Positions 18,201 to 30,465 of a DNA stretch of 64,000 nt are shown piece after piece. A model generated the notes under the pieces. That model ran no database searches and was not told where the DNA came from. It saw only the letters and a program-made list of their open reading frames with translations. The first letter of the stretch is position 1. Every line of letters starts with the position of its first letter. Position numbers and translations under genes: made by a program. Source of the DNA: Mesaphorura yosii (lineage: Eukaryota; Arthropoda; Collembola; Poduromorpha; Tullbergiidae); NCBI GenBank assembly GCA_009869945.1, contig WIXG01000048.1, positions 1 through 64,000 on the forward strand. Direction: 5' to 3'.

Positions 18201-21016
18201 TTCTCAGCACTTTGCTGCATAATGCCGAATGGGCGCCTCAGAGCTCAGAGCACTCGGCAAAATAACGCAAACAAATTGAATTCATTCAAACCATTAACAA
18301 ACGTTTATCTCAACTTGATGCCAAACTTAATTAAAAATAATCTCTTACACTTTCGTCCTGCGCAGCCTCTCCTCAAAGAGATTCACAAAAATTCTAAGGC
18401 ATTTGTATTCCAAATTCTGCCGTCAGTCTCATGAATTGAATTACCCCTTTCACTTTATGCATCAGTCTTTTGTTCATTGGCCAGGACCCATCTCATGTTA
18501 ATAACTCTCTTTGTACGCTCAAACGGGGGTCTCAAAATTCATGTTTCTCATTACAGACTTCAATACACTGTATATTTGTCAATTAAGGAAACTTCTAGCC
18601 GAATTTTTGAAGTATGCCTTATGTAATGAATTCAAAAGTTGAATTTCTTATTAACTGGTCAACGTTAACGCAATAGCGCAAGAACATAAACACAAGCTCA
18701 AAAGGACTTCCCGTCAATCATTGCCCTCATTACTGCCTACTCTTATTTTAGTACGACATTTTTCTGAGAATGAGATACGAGTACTGCCGTACTTCGCCAA
18801 GTAATAACTGCCTCATTCGATAGCGAAAGGCCTAAGCAGCCCAGCATACGCAATTGCCCGCAAAAACTCAGCAGGACAAAGATTTGTCAAAACACTTGTC
18901 GATAATTCAATCACTTCTGCGTCCTGCGCGTATTTATCGAGTGCTAATGACAGTAATTGACCTTCATTATGCAAAATCAATTTTGCAACTTTACGTCGCT
19001 GTGCAATATTTGACTAGTAATTGCGTCCAATGCACAAGGAGAAAACAATTTGCATAATGCAAGACAGCGTTCGTAATGGTTTGGGAAACCGCACAGAGTA
19101 AAACAACTAACCGCGTAATTGTTCTGTTATGTGTCGAGTTCCTCCACAAGAGTCCAACGCTGTTTACTACTGTTTTCGGTCGGCCCTGTCACGTATGACT
19201 CATAAACATGACAAACGCTTAATTTCGAGAACTCATAAACAAAGACGTACGTAGAAACTGTGAACTGGGAATAATATCGAATTTGTTACAGAGTAGTGCG
19301 CGGTGTGAGTCAAGAAACAAGAAACCAGTTGATTTGCTCGTACAGAAAGTGTGAATTGTTTAATTGTGATTATGCAAGCTGTAAATGTCAGCTTCCTGGG
19401 TCATTTATCCACCTTTATCTCGGGAAATAATGTGATGCAAATAAGTTCCACGCAATGTGTGCACAAATTGCTAAAAGAATGTAGCCGTCATAAAATATTC
19501 CATCGAGTCCAGTCAATCAATTTCTTATCAATGTTGCTTTCTATTTGTTCATTCTTCTAATTTTCTTGAGTCATCAGATGCTATCGACGGCGTCCGCCCA
19601 CAACGATTCAGTCAATCGCTGCACTACCCCTGAACGACTGCTTGAAGTGTGAGTGTAGACGCAGGGAGCATGGAAACGAGAAACTAAGTTTGACTCAGAT
19701 TTGATAACACGCAATCACGCGATGGCGATGCAAATTGCCCGTAAACTCCGGCACGGGCGCACGGATGACGTGAGCGGCGTGTCGAGATTACCCTTTCTTC
19801 CTCTCGCGAATATTCATTTCGTTCCATCGAAAACTATTTTAATTTCGTTTCCAGCCCCGATAAAAAAACTTTTCCTGGGTCATACAAGCTTTGTCTTATC
19901 GTGAAAGGCTCCACTCGCGCAAATCGTGGCTATTAAAATAATCTCGGCGATCGTGGCCACGATAAACAAGACGGGCGAGTTTATGTCAGAAGAAAATTAC
20001 AGTTCTTCTTTCCTTTATTGCCAAACTATCGACGTCGCACTCGAGAAATTAAAGATTCCAAATTAGCGTGGACTTGTGCACAGTTTGGGAAGTGCGGTGT
20101 TCGGGTTGGCCCCACAATATTTTATGTGCAGTGTTTGCAGAAGGGGCGCGAGAGACAACTTGGAAGCCGGATGTATGAATCGAATGTGACAAAAGCGAGA
20201 CCCATTCTGCCTTCCGAATCACCTGAAAATAAATAATAACTTGCGCTTTGTTGTCACCGAGGCAGTGATAATGACAAATAACAACAATGGAAACGCGTGT
20301 CCCTCGCCAGACGCCTTGTAATTGAGCTTGCTAATAAACGCAGTCGTAAACACAAGTCAAACAGTGAAAACAAACGCATTTCGGAGCAAGGGAGGGTATG
20401 ATTCCCAAAATAGAAGACATAACAGAAATTTAATCTTACATTCTTACTCGTTCCAAATTCCCCTAACGAATGCGAGAGGGCTGGTCAATAAATGATTAAG
20501 CCACACTTTGATCTTGTCGGAAAAATATGGTAATAACAAAAAGAAGGAGAATTATCGCACACGCATAATGATATTAAGTCAAGGCATTCAAATTGAAATT
20601 AAGACTTTATTGAAAGAGTAAGACTGTGGCGAAGCTCGAGATACTCCATCATTTCCTCATATTTGGACATTCCTACCTGGTTTCTTCACGCATTTGGTTT
20701 GCATCTTACGCAATTCTGACAGTACGTGTATAATTGAGATTGAATGCAAGAGTAAATATCCTGATTTTCGCACCTGGTCCGCGTAAATGCGAAATTAACA
20801 ATGCGTAAAATGTTTCAAGTTGAAATTTGGTTGAAGTGCACCAGGAATAAGATCTCTGTCTTTCAGAAACGATGAATTTTATTAAGAAATCACACTTGGC
20901 TTAGCAACAGTTTCATGCTTTCGACTTGGCAGGTGACGTATTGCCGCGTGTAAGATGCAATAAATGCCACAATTCCAGCATATAATTAAAGGGATACAAT
21001 TGGACTGATTGTTTAC

Positions 21017-21140
21017 CTGATCTCGAGACTTGCAACTGCTGCTGTTGATGTTGATTGTGTCCTAGCACATATTGTTGCTGATGGTGCTGATGCTGATTAA
21101 CTAACGACAAATTTATCTGATACTGGTAATTCGGATCCAT
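21017..21140 (-). CDS. MYRF: probable alternative first coding exon of MYRF
   Basis: ATG in a good context (gaaccATGG) opens a 41-codon stretch rich in Gln and His (MDPNYQYQINLSL..., ...QHQHHQQQ...) that ends in a strong donor, TCAG|GTAAAC, at phase 1. MYRF exon 2 (12616-12526) accepts phase 1, and joining the two gives ...QVSRSG-REEFGGLEND in frame, so the distal exon would replace the 19 residues of the proximal first exon and give a 1171-residue protein. No other phase-1 acceptor of a recognisable gene lies between. Inferred from phase and codon content only. The exon could belong to an unrecognised gene, but a glutamine-rich start suits a transcription factor. Confidence 0.55.
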
Positions 21141-24100
21141 GGTTCACACCCGGGGTCGGTAAATACAGGCTGGGCAGATTTGAGGTTTTTCAATGTTGAA
21201 AGTTTTGATCAAGACAAACTTCACAAGCACTTTTGTAGGCGGTGGACAAATCTCAAATGTACGGTGCTGACGCTTTGGTTCTGCGACTGTTCCCTATGAG
21301 ACCCCATCCTAACGCCAGTGATCATGAATGCAAGATTAAAATCTCAAGAATGAGATCAATAAAGGTCTGCCGCTGTCTATTAAAAGTCGCAGTTACACGA
21401 GTACACTTAATTCACTGTCACAACAATAGCTTGTACTGAGTCAGTGAGTAAGTAAGGTAGTTGCAAGTGAAGGTGTATTTTTTGCTACGCCAAATTTCAC
21501 ACTACGCCAAATGGGTCGGTCATTTACACTTTCAGGCGAATTCAGCTTGTGTTAAAGGCAGCTAAACAGTTAAGCACAAAGCACACAAGTCCCTTCTGGG
21601 TTATTGCCAATTGTTACCAGTATCAATATCTCGAGCAGTTAGGTTAAACTTGCGCCTTTACGAGCAATTTCGCCAATTTCAGGCAACTGAAGTTGAATGC
21701 GGGACACATTTAGAATGATGAACTTGCCACGAAGAGTGGGGAAGGAATGGCGAATTAACCCCACAGACGCGTTCTGGGAAGGCAAAAGCAACATCAAATA
21801 CAAATTACAGGTACGAAGTATGGCGATTTTTATCGCAAAGTCTCCTGACACGAGGTGGATCCGCTCGACTCTTACATAGCCTCCATACTGATCCATACCA
21901 CGGGGTAATAATGCACAATCATAGTTGTCATACTTATCAAAATCACATCCTGATTCCATTCTTTTCCGTTTCTTTGAGGAACGAACGAATCACCGTAATT
22001 TTGAATGGAGGTCCTAGATATTTTATGTTCAGAAGCTAAATTTTGATTCCGAAAACCTCTTTTCGATGTCGACCAGTCGTCAGCACCCAATTCGCTGTAA
22101 TTTTATCACGATCTGATTGACGCAATGTGAATGTCATCGCATGCTCAAGTCTCTGCATGTATTTTACCCCAAAACGACAAAATTGAACGCGTCGAATTTT
22201 GTCTCACAACCTTCACGGTGTATCAATTGCTTTGTTGTTATCTTGCATGCAGTCTCATTATATAAGCCTTAGCTCCCATTATACACGTAATGCGTGCCTG
22301 TTTGTCTCATTCTTCACACTTGCCTAACCCAGAATGCGAACTGAGAAGCTGCCTCAGTCAAATTGCGTACAAACGGAGCAAAATGAAGGTGCAAAAGTGT
22401 AACTTGCTTCCGTTGTCTGCAGAATTGGCGACTGTGGATTTAATATGATTAAACTTGTGTCATTTTTGAACGACTTCCTCCTGTAAACAAGCGTGACATT
22501 TCTCTGAGGTTCTGAAATTCTCTATCTTTGACAAATAATGGCAACCAACTGATCAAAAACAACAACAGCAGACTATTAAGTCTTTTGTGTTGGTTGTGTG
22601 ACCCCAAACATTTTTGCTTCTTTTGAAGGAAATTCTGAAAGAAGAAATTGCTCAAAACCACAAAATGCCAAGTTTAACCTTTAAAAATAGTCTGCGACAA
22701 AACAGACGAAGTGATCCTTCTTTATTGTTTCGAATAATTAACAATTTGCTGGGATCGAGCACTTGGTTTCCTTATCTTGCAAGATGATGACGAGCTTGTC
22801 TGTGATTTTACTCGATTCATTTCCTTTTCGCGAACTTATTGGCCATGACTTTTTTTGCACATTTTGTGCTGCGTTGTGATTTTAGTTCCTGATTTACTGA
22901 GCTTAAACTTAAACTTGATTTTGAGTCCAAGTAAAATTACAAATTCGATCCAGGTGACATGTGCAAATCTTTTGTGGGATCATTATGGGACCTGTCTTCC
23001 TGAAACGATGTGGGAAAATAGCGAAATATTACCGTAAGCAGAATCAAGCAGAATCAATCAGAGATCACACGAACTTACCAGCTTTGTTGGTCGCTCTTAG
23101 CTTAGCCTTGCGGACACCAATCGTGTTCCGTGTGGACTTTTCATGTTAAGACTACCTCCCGTTAATCTAATTTTCAGGAAGACAGCCTAATTATACAAGC
23201 AACAAAGAGCGACGACAAGACTAAAGAGCTCTGTCACTCGTAATCTCAATATTTGGGCAACGTGTTATTAAATTCATGCATCTGTGACAGGTTTCGTGTG
23301 AGAACAATTTCTCCATGAATTAAACAGCAGTTCTCCCGTGTACGCGTCAGGTACGTCGGACAAAGCAATGGGAAGGGGATGCTCGTTCGGTGATGCTCTA
23401 ACAGCATTTTCCAGATAAAACTCTGAAATAACCGGAAGTAAATCCCCTCTCAACTGCCAAAATATTGAGATCCGAGCTCCGCTAGTGCAATTTAAATGCT
23501 CGGATCCTTCACACGCGTCCCGTTTCCACCTGAATTGTGAAAAAAGGCTAAGGCGTGCCTCACTTCCCAAACTTGCATTTCATAATTTATTCATTGAAGC
23601 AACGTGTGAAGTGCGGAGCTTATCATAATCTCGGACACGACGGAGAAGGTTATCGTGTTTACATGATCAGATAGGAAAATTTCAGCACAGTGGTCTTTAA
23701 CTACTTTTGAGTGTCGTCGCCTTAGTGCGATCCTAATCACATCACGCGAAATATAGACTACACGCAGTTAGAATCGGAAATTGCACATTCTCCTTTCCAG
23801 TTGAGGTGCTATTCCATAGCTTCCTGACTCTGACACCTGCCTTGCAAAACAAAGCAATTTTACGGTTAATAAATCACCACTGCTAGATTCAAATCAAGGA
23901 TCAAATCCTTAAACGTCAATTTTGCTTCATATTTCAATGAAATTTGGTAAATTATAATGTAATTATGCAAAACAATTGAACTAGCCTCAATAATGTGAGC
24001 GGAATAATCTTGAAGCTCAGCTCAAACTGAATGTTTGGCTTTGGCTTAATCGCAGCCTGTGGTAATTTCGACATGAAGGTCTTTACCATCAAAGTTCACA

Positions 24101-27100
24101 TTCAATCACTTCCCAATAATAGAGGCAAATCTGACAAAATAATATTTCGAGAATAACGGCAAAAAAAATTGTCGTTGACAATTTCACAGGCACATGTGAG
24201 TCTTGAACCAAGGCTTAATCCCAAATTAGTGGTGTTATTAAAGCGTGGTGAACCTCGTGCACAGCTTCTGCTAACTTGTCCTCATATTCGCGTACGTGCA
24301 TGCTTCTTTTTTTCGATTTACGTACATTTCTTCCCAAGCCAATTTCAATATATGACAATTCAATCATTATCTTACTTGTCGTATTAATGGCCAAATGCTC
24401 ATTTTAATGCTTTGTTGCGAATGAGCTAGGCAAAGCAATGAAACGCGCAAAATAGAAAATCAGACTTGAGATCCTGACATCTCGTTTGATACCCCAGAAT
24501 TGTGTCGGATGATGAAAGGTAAAATCATTCCGCGAATCAATAGAACGTAGAAAACGCGCAATCAAATTAGCGAGCAAACAGCGCAAGCCGTAGAAGGAAA
24601 GCAAAGAAATTTGCGTTTAGGGCAGTTTGTTCCAAAATCAGCAAACCCCCCTCCTCATCTAGCTGCTGTATTCTTTGCATTTCTGGCATATTCAACCTTG
24701 ATTAGAATGCCAATCATGAACTGGTTAGCTGTACAAATGAAATTTGCCACGTCAAATCGCTGCGCACACGAACACGCGCCGTATTCCCACTATTTTGTTA
24801 TCTGAACTCAATTTGGAACAATGTTCCAGCTCGGATCGATTTCTTCATGCATTTTATTTTCTAATCTAGCAGTGTCTGTGTGTCCTGTGTGATATTCGAA
24901 GGGAGTCCATCCCCGTGTTCATGTTGGCAGGCAGGAAAAAGAGGGCACCGTAAAAGTTTCTCTATTATTTCACCTGTTTCGCCCGTTTTCTCACATCACA
25001 AAATGAAATTGTGCAAGAAGAAAGAATTCGACAACAATAGCCTGATATGTGGTCTAGAAAAAGTTCGAGGAAATGTCGATTAATCTTATGACTGTATGAC
25101 TTTATAACAACACTTGGACTATTTGCTCATTCCTTTCTCCTCCGTAATGGAACCAGCGTTGAGAACGCAACGCCAATCTTATTTGTAGTCTCACTCTCCC
25201 CGTGTTGAATGGATCACGGCTGCAGGGAGATTCGGCTTTCAGAGAAAATATTTTATTAAATTCGTCTTTGTGCTACCCAAATTTCATATTCTACTCTCGG
25301 CCTCTGAAATGGAGCCTTTGTGCTTGGACGTTGGAATACGACAACGGCATGACCGTGGCCCGAATTCAGCATTATACATGTCATACAAGGCCTATCTTTA
25401 CGACGTTGATTATTTCCAACAATGCAATCAGCACAAAGAAGAGTGTGTACGGAGGGTTGAATACGCGTGGCATATTCCATACCATATGCCCTCTGGAGGG
25501 TCTTACTGGCCTTCCTTCCATTTCTGAAGAATTCTAGATGAGAATATCGAGAACTTCCGTTCTGAGACAAGTTTATTCTGAATACGAACGGAATTCGAGT
25601 GACGCGGACAAGTTATGCCTGTGGACACGGACAACTGACACACACGACTTCCGTGAGTTTCATTGCATGCAATTGTCATGTGAGGGTCACCTTCAAGCAT
25701 AGTTTGCGCATTCGGTGTAATGACGGAACTAATTCACCTTGATGCCAATTTCTGGCTGATCATGGATGTTTCAGCTAAAAGGTAAAAATCGCCATTCGCA
25801 TCTTTAAGTGTCAGTAACGACGTGGCGTCTTGCTTAATAGATCCAGTTCTCTTTGCTTGTTTAATAGCTGCCGCTACTGTTGCCATTCTGGGAAATTGTA
25901 CTTTAGAGAAGCGCGGCTGAAAACTTGATTTAGACCTACTACACTCATACAATGCGATGGAAATTTGCAATAAATGAAATCGTAAACAGTATACTTTCGA
26001 GGAACATCGTACACTAGAGTACGAGTGATTAGTTTACGTAACAGCAGAAGCAGGATCTCTAAATCCCTATTAGCATACTGTCAAAAATCGCCAGTGCAGG
26101 GTAAAAAATACAATTGACAATGGCCACAATGACATTAAATTCTGAGAAATTAAACTGCGCGTTATTAATTGGGGTGCTCAACGTCCAGGTCCTTACAGGG
26201 TTTTGATTTCATGTATTAACTTTAGTCCTCCTCCGAAGTTGACTTCAATTTCTACGAGTTGAATTCTTGTAATGCTTTCATGTCTCTACAATGAATTAAT
26301 TTCTGCTGTATGTGGTCACGGTTCGGAGACACTGGACAAATAGCCAGTGAATTTCCGATCTGGGAGTTGCGCTCAGAATTCCATGTGGGATTCAAAACCA
26401 GGGAATTGAGGGAATGTAAAAGCCAACCTAGTGTGTAGTTCAAGCGAGAGAAAATATTGACTGTGTACTGTACCTTCTAAATTTAGGATAGCCTGCAAGG
26501 CTTTGTCCTCATTGTCAGAGTCCGTCTCCATCCCATTTCTCTACTTGGCACACTCAGAATGGCGACTTAAAGAGACATTATTGGCAGTATTTCCGAAATG
26601 CTGGTCACTTTTAACTAAGAATTCATTAAATCTTATTATGAAATAAGTTTGAGCCAACTGGCTGTGATATGTAATGAGAGTAGTTGTTCTTCTTCCCCGA
26701 ACTATATACATGCAGAGTCCAACTATAGTGCAAAAAAGTCTACCTGTATTTCATGTCCTGTGGCTATGAAGACGATTCTTCGCATTTTGCATCCTCGACC
26801 CACAATACTGCACCATGCTCTCCATCTTTTGCTAATCCAATTACCATACCTTGTGCCGCTTCGTGTACAGATGGCCACAACAATGCTACCTACAACAATT
26901 GAAGTTCAATGTTTATGACGAACAGGTGATCATGCACAAGGTGTGTGCTCGTGTGATGAGAAATGCATACAGGAACAAACAACCAACGGCCCAGGGTAGA
27001 CCTCACAACCGCGGCCGGCTTCTTAGATCCATTGACGTAACGTAAAGCTTTCCGATTTATTACAATTAAAATCAAACGCATGTAAGCAAATACGAAAAGG

Positions 27101-27160
27101 CGGCTTCGGTGACCTTGAACCCATGCAATTTCCTAGAATAGTTTTATTGCCTAACAAGAA
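21141..27160. other. gene-poor spacer between MYRF and loqs
   Basis: Immediately above 21140 lies the presumed promoter and 5' UTR of the distal MYRF exon. No gene could be recognised elsewhere. Several medium open frames exist (21639-21959 and 25256-25570 on the minus strand; 26649-26918 on the plus strand), but they overlap frames on the other strand and show no family motif. Two stretches on the minus strand (25734-25970 and 26720-27060) look slightly protein-like and are listed as findings. Confidence 0.4.
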
Positions 27161-28481
27161 TTAATATGAATTTTTCACCATTCTGATCTGAGAAAAAAAT
27201 TTTACTACATCCATAGCTGCGTTACATTGGGCGTCTTGAGGAGTGCTACCTTCGCCGAAGAGAACGGCCGGTGGCTCTAGTGTTAGCTGGACAATAGCTT
27301 GGCACATGCCGGATACCGACTTCTCTTCAAAATCAACATACATGGCCTTAAAATTTTGTTCCTCGCCTAATTCGTCAACATATTCCATGGGATTCTCAGG
27401 TAAAAAGCTCGGATCATCACATTGGGAAATTATCGGCCCTGTCATTGCTACAAACTGCTTGATTAAATTTTCCGACACATCAGTCTTATTCTGTTTTGAC
27501 TTGGTAGGCCGTCCACGCGTTGTTCTTGCAGACTGAATTCTTTCGATGATTTTGTCATCGTCTTCATCGTAAACTACCGAACTTGACGTTTCCAGCGGCA
27601 TGTTTCTTAAGTACTCGGCCATTAAATGAGCAGCGTGTCTTTTCGCCAGCTTCTTCGATTTTCCCTTTCCCACCTGAATAAACTGGTCACCCACGGTGCA
27701 TGCCATGGCAAATAATCTCTCGTGAGGCAAACCTTCTTCTGAATGAACCTAACAAGCGGCAGGATACATAGCATACAGCACGACTGAGTTAATCACTTGC
27801 TGGTTTTCGTATTTACCCCATAAGTTGGAGGTGGATACTTCATCTTCATGCATAGTTCTTGGAGAATCCCAACCGGGTTTCCACCAGCTAAGTCTGTGTC
27901 CTCAGACGAACCTTGAGTGAGAACGGAGTCATCAGCATGGGCTGTGTGAGTCTGATCGCCCACGTCGATCAGGATGTTTGGGGCAACTTCCATCGATGCC
28001 AGCATGGCTCTGGCTGCATTATGTTTCGCTTCCTTCTTCGACTTCCCAGTTCCAGTTTCTGTAAATAGTTTTAATTTCTTCAAAATTTCTATTTACAACA
28101 ATATCTTCGAAAGAAACCATTGTTACATCTGAACTTAGCCAGCAACGCGACATTTGTAACAGCGCCTCAGCAAAACAATGTTGACTCATACCTTCGAAGG
28201 TAGTCCCATTATGCTCCAACGTGAGTCGGTACTGAAATATGGGTTCGTGGATGACGCCTTCAACTTGCAGCAAATCATATTTCGGAGTTATATTGTTTCT
28301 GGTGCAAACTTCGTGTAGCCATGATACAGGGGTCTTATTTGCCAGTCCCAAGTGATCCAAATGAGGTGCCTTGTCCAACTGAAAAGGAAGAGCATCCAAA
28401 TTGTTCAAAATCTTCAATTCCACAACCTTGTTAATAAATTGCTGAATAAGTCATTCGAAATTGTTGTGATTAGCTTACCAT
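27161..28481 (-). CDS. loqs: Loquacious/TARBP2-type double-stranded RNA-binding protein (4 coding exons)
   Basis: Cytoplasmic partner of Dicer that loads small RNAs into Argonaute. Exons: 28481-28479 (the start codon alone), 28378-28192, 28058-27817 and 27748-27161. All phases agree and give 339 residues, between PACT (313) and TARBP2 (366). Three dsRNA-binding domains are visible: about 16-87 (KTPVSWLHEVC ... TPKYDLLQVEG ... GKSKKEAKHNAARAML), about 124-192 (NPVGILQELCMKMKYPPP ... GKGKSKKLAKRHAAHLMAEYL), and a third, about 263-335, that lacks the KKxAK motif (GEGSTPQDAQCNAAMDVV). In this family the third domain binds Dicer rather than RNA. The initiator ATG sits directly against the donor (ATG|GTAAGC). 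It lies head to head with the ropporin-like gene, 1.1 kb away. Confidence 0.93.
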
Positions 28482-29585
28482 AATGCGTTTTGTTTCGGTA
28501 GAGGCTCAACCAAGACCAAAGTGTTAGGCAGGAACAATACTAGAAGAAACCCCTCTTAATTAGTTGGTCTGAATAAATGCTTCTACCACAATTAATTATT
28601 GCGTATCAATATGGCAAACTCACCTTGATTAGTAATCAGTTCAATTTTCCAGTTAGCAATCAGTGCTGAAAGCGTTCGCTTACTGCACTTGAAATTGATG
28701 AAGCCAAACAACTCATACATCCGAAAATACTGCCGCGCTTTAGTACGATTCATTCCTTGTGTACAAAAAAGACAAACAAACGGTGGGCCTATTATGCAAT
28801 CAATTCCATTTCAATTCTTAAACATTTTTCACAGTCAACAGTTTTGCGCTGAAAATCCTTTAATCGGCTGCTCAAGGAGAATCTTTGGCAGCTCCAACAA
28901 TAAATTCAATGTGAGGCATATGCGAACGTGCAAAAAAATGGGGACAGTAAGCAAATAACAGAGTCGGCCACACTCTCTGCGTCTATTGGTCAGGTTAACC
29001 TGTGAGACCCTACATTGACGGTATTTCAGAGGGCATGGAACATGACATCGGTTGGCCGTAACAGATGAACCATCAGCATCATTGTAAGTGACAGAGAAAA
29101 TGCGACACAAAATTTTTGGATGGGGTGACATCGAACATTCAGCCAAACTCCAGATTCCTTTCGAAAGCCGAAAATAACTGCGGAGTGTAATTATATCGTA
29201 TTTTAGTTAATGACATGCGCTCCGTGATTTGTCATATTTATAAAGCAGTTTATTGAACCTTCATGCCATGGACAGACCCATGCCATGCCTATATGTTGAA
29301 ATCCCAAGATAAAAATCGTTGTTCTAGTTCTAGGTGAAGGATGTCACATGACTTTATTGCCATGCAACAGGATCGGGACAACATGCGCTTTGCGAAAGAT
29401 ACGTATGGCCTGACTTGAATGAAATGAGGCCAGGACATCGAATGATTGTTTGATCGACCATTTCATTTGAGACGAAGGACAGACATAAAAAAGTTGCTTA
29501 TGAATTTCCGTATTTCAGATTCCATTGGCGTTATTTAGTTTAACAAGAGAACCAGCTCCAAAAAAGGGAGGCCACAAATTTGAAG
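28482..29585. promoter_or_regulatory. shared upstream region of loqs and the ropporin-like gene
   Basis: Divergent genes start on either side, so both promoters and 5' UTRs must lie here. An acceptor at about 29519 (CGTATTTCAG) precedes the ropporin ATG and indicates a 5' UTR intron. The minus-strand frame at 28835-29146 (103 codons) shows no family motif and was not called. No TATA box could be assigned with confidence. Confidence 0.4.
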
Positions 29586-30400
29586 ATGGAAAATCAGCGT
29601 GCAGGATTAAAGGATCTTCACTGCCAGGAGGTTACCGTTCCACCTTTACTGTCAAGCATTTTGAAGGAATACTCCAAAGCAGCGATTCGAACTCAACCTC
29701 TGGATTTGCTTCTTTGGAGCGGCGCCTACTTCCACGCATTGACTGCGGGAGACATTCTGCCAGTAAAAGACAGATGGGAATATCCGTCTGGCGAATCTGC
29801 ATGTGGGTTAACTCCCGGACTTCTGCGAGTCCTCCACAAGCAGGTAACAGCTATGTTGCGAACATTTTTCCTTAGAAATTGGAGCGAAATATTCTCTTAC
29901 GCCCAGTGTGAAATAATTTAGTTCAACAAGAAGAAATGCTTGACGGTATCCGAGATAAAAAGACACTGGGTATCACTTTGCCTGCCTCCAGCAGAAGTTG
30001 ACCGCCTTTCGTGCTCAGCCAAAATGGACATGTCTGAATTTGTCAACTGTGTCACCTTCTTAGCTCGAGCTGCGAGAACCATCGGACGCGTAAGCCTGCA
30101 AATCCTTATTATCGGACTTCGAACAGAAAGACACAGCGATTGTGTGTTTATCAGGATCTTCCTCATACGATGGTACTGATGTGCGCCGTGCTTACGGATC
30201 AGCCTGAAGGTTGTACGCCCTACATCAGGTTCTCCGTGTTCACAGACGTATACCAATACTTGGCAGATAGCGAGACTCCCAGAATTCCATCTGAACAAGT
30301 TGAGCGTGTTCAGGAGTATTTGAAAAATTGTGCGGATACAAATTTCGACCTAGTTGGTCCGCCAGATTTCGACAACGAGAATTGCCCGCCATTGCAGTAG
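29586..30400 (+). CDS. ROPN1L: ropporin-1-like protein (3 coding exons)
   Basis: Ropporins are radial-spoke/fibrous-sheath proteins of cilia and sperm flagella that dock A-kinase anchoring proteins through an RII-like dimerisation domain. Exons: 29586-29843, 29922-30089 and 30155-30400, all phase 0, giving 223 residues (human ROPN1 is 212, ROPN1L 230). The RIIa domain is plain near the N-terminus: VPPLLSSILKEYSKAAIRTQ, then PLDLLLWSGAYFHALTAGD and ILPVKDRWE, followed by LTPGLLRVLHKQ. The second half follows the ropporin pattern (CAVLTDQPEG ... SVFTDVYQYLA). The ATG is the first in frame; AATAAA at 30460-30465 lies 60 bases after the stop. Testis-biased expression would be expected from the family but cannot be seen in the sequence. 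Confidence 0.9.
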
Positions 30401-30459
30401 TTTCTTGCACATAAGAATATTAAAATTACAGAATATTGATGGAGCTTCTACAAGGAGGA

Positions 30460-30465
30460 AATAAA
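30460..30465 (+). terminator. polyadenylation signal of the ropporin-like gene
   Basis: AATAAA (in GGAAATAAAATG) 60 bases downstream of the ropporin stop codon, same strand. Confidence 0.55.

Larger units (their letters stand above)
12803..21016. other. long intron or spacer upstream of MYRF exon 1
   Basis: Apart from the deleted pogo-type transposon at 14530-15242, no exon or RNA gene could be supported. The frames here (for example 18060-18434, 124 codons) show no family motif. Part of the stretch just above 12802 must contain the promoter of the proximal MYRF transcript. The segment from about 19.6 to 20.2 kb is richer in CG dinucleotides than its surroundings and may be regulatory. Confidence 0.45.

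Noticed and set aside
18060-18434. 124-codon plus-strand frame in the long MYRF intron
   Set aside because: The composition follows the local base bias, there is no recognisable domain and no promoter or polyadenylation context.
21639-21959. Minus-strand frame beginning MESGCDFDKYDNYDC, with a GTAAGA donor-like site after GGY
   Set aside because: Considered as a third MYRF first exon, but its phase 0 end does not fit the phase 1 acceptor of MYRF exon 2, and no other partner exon was found.
28835-29146. 103-codon minus-strand frame between loqs and ropporin
   Set aside because: It has no family motif, lies in the shared upstream region, and overlaps an open frame on the other strand.
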